Shown here in pieces: positions 57,408 to 59,264 of a stretch of 59,264 bases of DNA (its first letter is position 1; each line of letters starts with the position of its first letter). Under the pieces are notes generated by a model that was not told where the DNA came from, did no database searches, and was given only the letters and a program-made list of their open reading frames with translations. Made by a program: the position numbers and the translations under genes. Source of the DNA: Zelonia costaricensis (Eukaryota; Euglenozoa; Kinetoplastea; Trypanosomatida; Trypanosomatidae); NCBI GenBank assembly GCA_030849075.1, contig JASAOO010003425.1, positions 1 to 59,264 of the forward strand, written 5' to 3'.

Positions 57408-59264
57408 CGTGATGAGCACCGCACTCACCTTACTGCGCGCACACACACACACTGACACACAGACACACACACACACACACAACGCGGAGGCAGTGTCGCC
57501 GACGCTCAGAAGATGAGGGGATGCCGTCAAGCAGCGGAAGCCAGCCACGCTAAAACGGAGAAAAAAGGAAGAAAAAGGCGGAGCGGCAACGACGAGGCGT
57601 GCGGTGGGGAGGGGGCAGAGTCGCAGTCGAAGCAACGAGACAGCGGAACGAGCGAGGAAAGAAACCCCAAAATAGAGAGAGCGCAACAAGAAGAGCGCGG
57701 TTGCCTTTGTCAGAGAGGGGAGTGGGGGGGGGCGGGATAGACTGAGAAGATCCGCGAGGTCGGATGTGGGGAAAGGCGGCAATGACAGTTGTTCCTTTTC
57801 TTCACAAGAAATGAAGCTCAGGGCGATGGCAGGCTGAGAATGGGGGGAGGGGGCGAGGGCTGCTGGGTGCGGGATGAAGCGCGCGCAATGATGTAGTTGC
57901 TCGGAAATGCAGTATGCAGTGCGGCGTGCGTACGTGTGTGTGTGTGGAGATCGGGTGAGAAAGAAAAGAGGAGGTCAGAAGGGGAGAAGGAGAGAGAGCA
58001 AGGAGTGCAGCATGACCAACAGGGGGAAAGGAGGCAAGACATGCGTTCTAGAGCAGGAGGCTAGCTGCCGGCGTGATGCCGAACTTCGCAGCTGCCTCCC
58101 CCCTGCCGCTGCTCGATCCTGCAGCGGTACGCTGGGGGACAGTCAGGCCTCCGCCTTTCCTCCGCGTTGTAGATTCCTGTTGCGCCACAGCAGTTTGCAA
58201 ATCAAAAGAAAAACGGAGCACCTCTGCGGCTGTGCTTGGCCACCGAACACAGAGGAAGGAGAAAGCACCGCAGAGGAGGGAGTGCGAGTTCCGTCACGCG
58301 TGGGATCAGAGCGCGTGTTGCACAGCTTCCTCTTCTTCCTTTTTCCATGTGTGGTATTTCGGTGTTGTGGGGGTGCTGTCAAGTGCCATCGAGTCTGGTC
58401 TCTCTGCAGAGGCGATGTGGAAGGACGGAGGCGGGGGGTGGGGGTGGAGGAGGCGGGGCGCAGCAAGTGTGCCCCGCTCTTTCTCGTCTCGTCTTTCTCT
58501 CTCTTTTATCGCCTATTGTGCGTGGTACGATAGACAGTGACGCATGCACCCACACGCACACGATCGCACCCACGGGCAGCGCCGCACCGAGAGTGGGGGG
58601 GGAGGGGGGAGAAGGGAGAAGGGAAGGGTTCGAAGAAAAGGTGAGCCACGAAGAGAAGAACAAGTGGAAGGGGAAGGGGGCGGAGAGACGGGCATGCGTG
58701 ATGACGCGGACGCGGTGGGGGTGGTAGAACGCAAAGAACAAGAAACACCGGCAAAGGAGGTGTGTGATAGAGAGAGAGGCGAACAACGGCGAACGGGGAG
58801 GAGTGGGGGTGGTGGTTCAAGGAGGCTGGGGCGTAGGGGTGAGGGGAACGGGAAGCACCAGAGTGTAGGAGGGGAGCAACACAAAAAAAGGAGAGGCTCG
58901 TCTCGCCGCTTTGTGTTCGCTCTTCTTCGAAGGCGAGTGCGTAAAACGCGTGTTGCCGCCCAAGCGTGTCGTCTCCGCCGCCCTCATCCTCTTCCTCAAG
59001 CATGTATGCTCCGCGGGTTGCTCTTACCTGTGCACTCGAGCACGCACACATTGCACACACATTGCACACCTACACACACACACACACACACACATGCACA
59101 CACACGCGTGTGCACATGCAAGCGGTGACGACAACTGGACGCGTGTAAAGCTGAAGGGGGACGGGAGCGGGATTGCAGGAGAGGGAGGGAGGGAGAGGGG
59201 AGAAGGGGGGGGGGCAATGGTAGCGTTGGTTAACATCGATTGGCACAAGTGTTATGGCTAGATA
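57408..59264. other. Spacer upstream of metacaspase to the window end
   Basis: No gene seen on either strand. CA tracts at 57444-57481 and 59074-59103, purine-rich plus-strand sequence around 57540-57760 and 58590-58900, and a G run near 59206. It holds the metacaspase 5' UTR and presumably the 3' region of the next minus-strand gene, which lies beyond the window. Confidence 0.6.

Noticed and set aside
57907..58533. Plus-strand frame of 208 codons upstream of metacaspase
   Set aside because: Cys/Arg/Ser-rich random composition and no domain; spacer sequence.

Overview
The window is nuclear DNA from a trypanosomatid, most likely a Leishmaniinae species (Leishmania, Leptomonas or Crithidia type). 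Genes are intronless and densely GC3-biased. They sit head to tail in long directional clusters. Pyrimidine tracts followed by the first AG, the usual trans-splice acceptor layout, precede many start codons. The spacers are full of CA/GT microsatellites and G or C runs. The order ethanolamine/choline kinase, arginase, Rieske protein, metacaspase agrees with what I remember of Leishmania major chromosome 35 (about LmjF.35.1470-1580). That is recall, not a search.

Layout. Positions 461-17919 form a plus-strand cluster: a giant PH-like/coiled-coil protein, a hypothetical protein, a carrier-like membrane protein and an ethanolamine/choline kinase. Positions 17920-22033 are a convergent strand-switch region with an assembly gap and long C/G runs, the likely end point of both transcription units. 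Positions 22034-57407 form a minus-strand cluster, transcribed from high to low coordinates. In transcription order it holds metacaspase, an Oms1-like methyltransferase, a 2144-residue protein, an 803-residue mitochondrial protein, the Rieske subunit, a possible ubiquitin-fold protein, a membrane glycoprotein, an FCP1-like/CCCH fusion, a secreted hypothetical protein, a BAHD-type acyltransferase and arginase.

The main anomaly is one plus-strand gene (36362-37006, 214 codons) inside this minus-strand cluster. It has its own acceptor-like signal on the plus strand and a clearly weaker GC3 bias than its neighbours, so it looks like a one-gene inverted unit, possibly acquired or relocated. A weaker plus-strand candidate lies at 27923-28162.

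The genes do not form a pathway operon, as expected in trypanosomatids. Several products are probably mitochondrial (Rieske, Oms1-like methyltransferase, 803-residue protein, carrier-like protein). Arginase carries a glycosomal C-terminal signal. No tRNA, rRNA, CRISPR or transposase gene was recognised.
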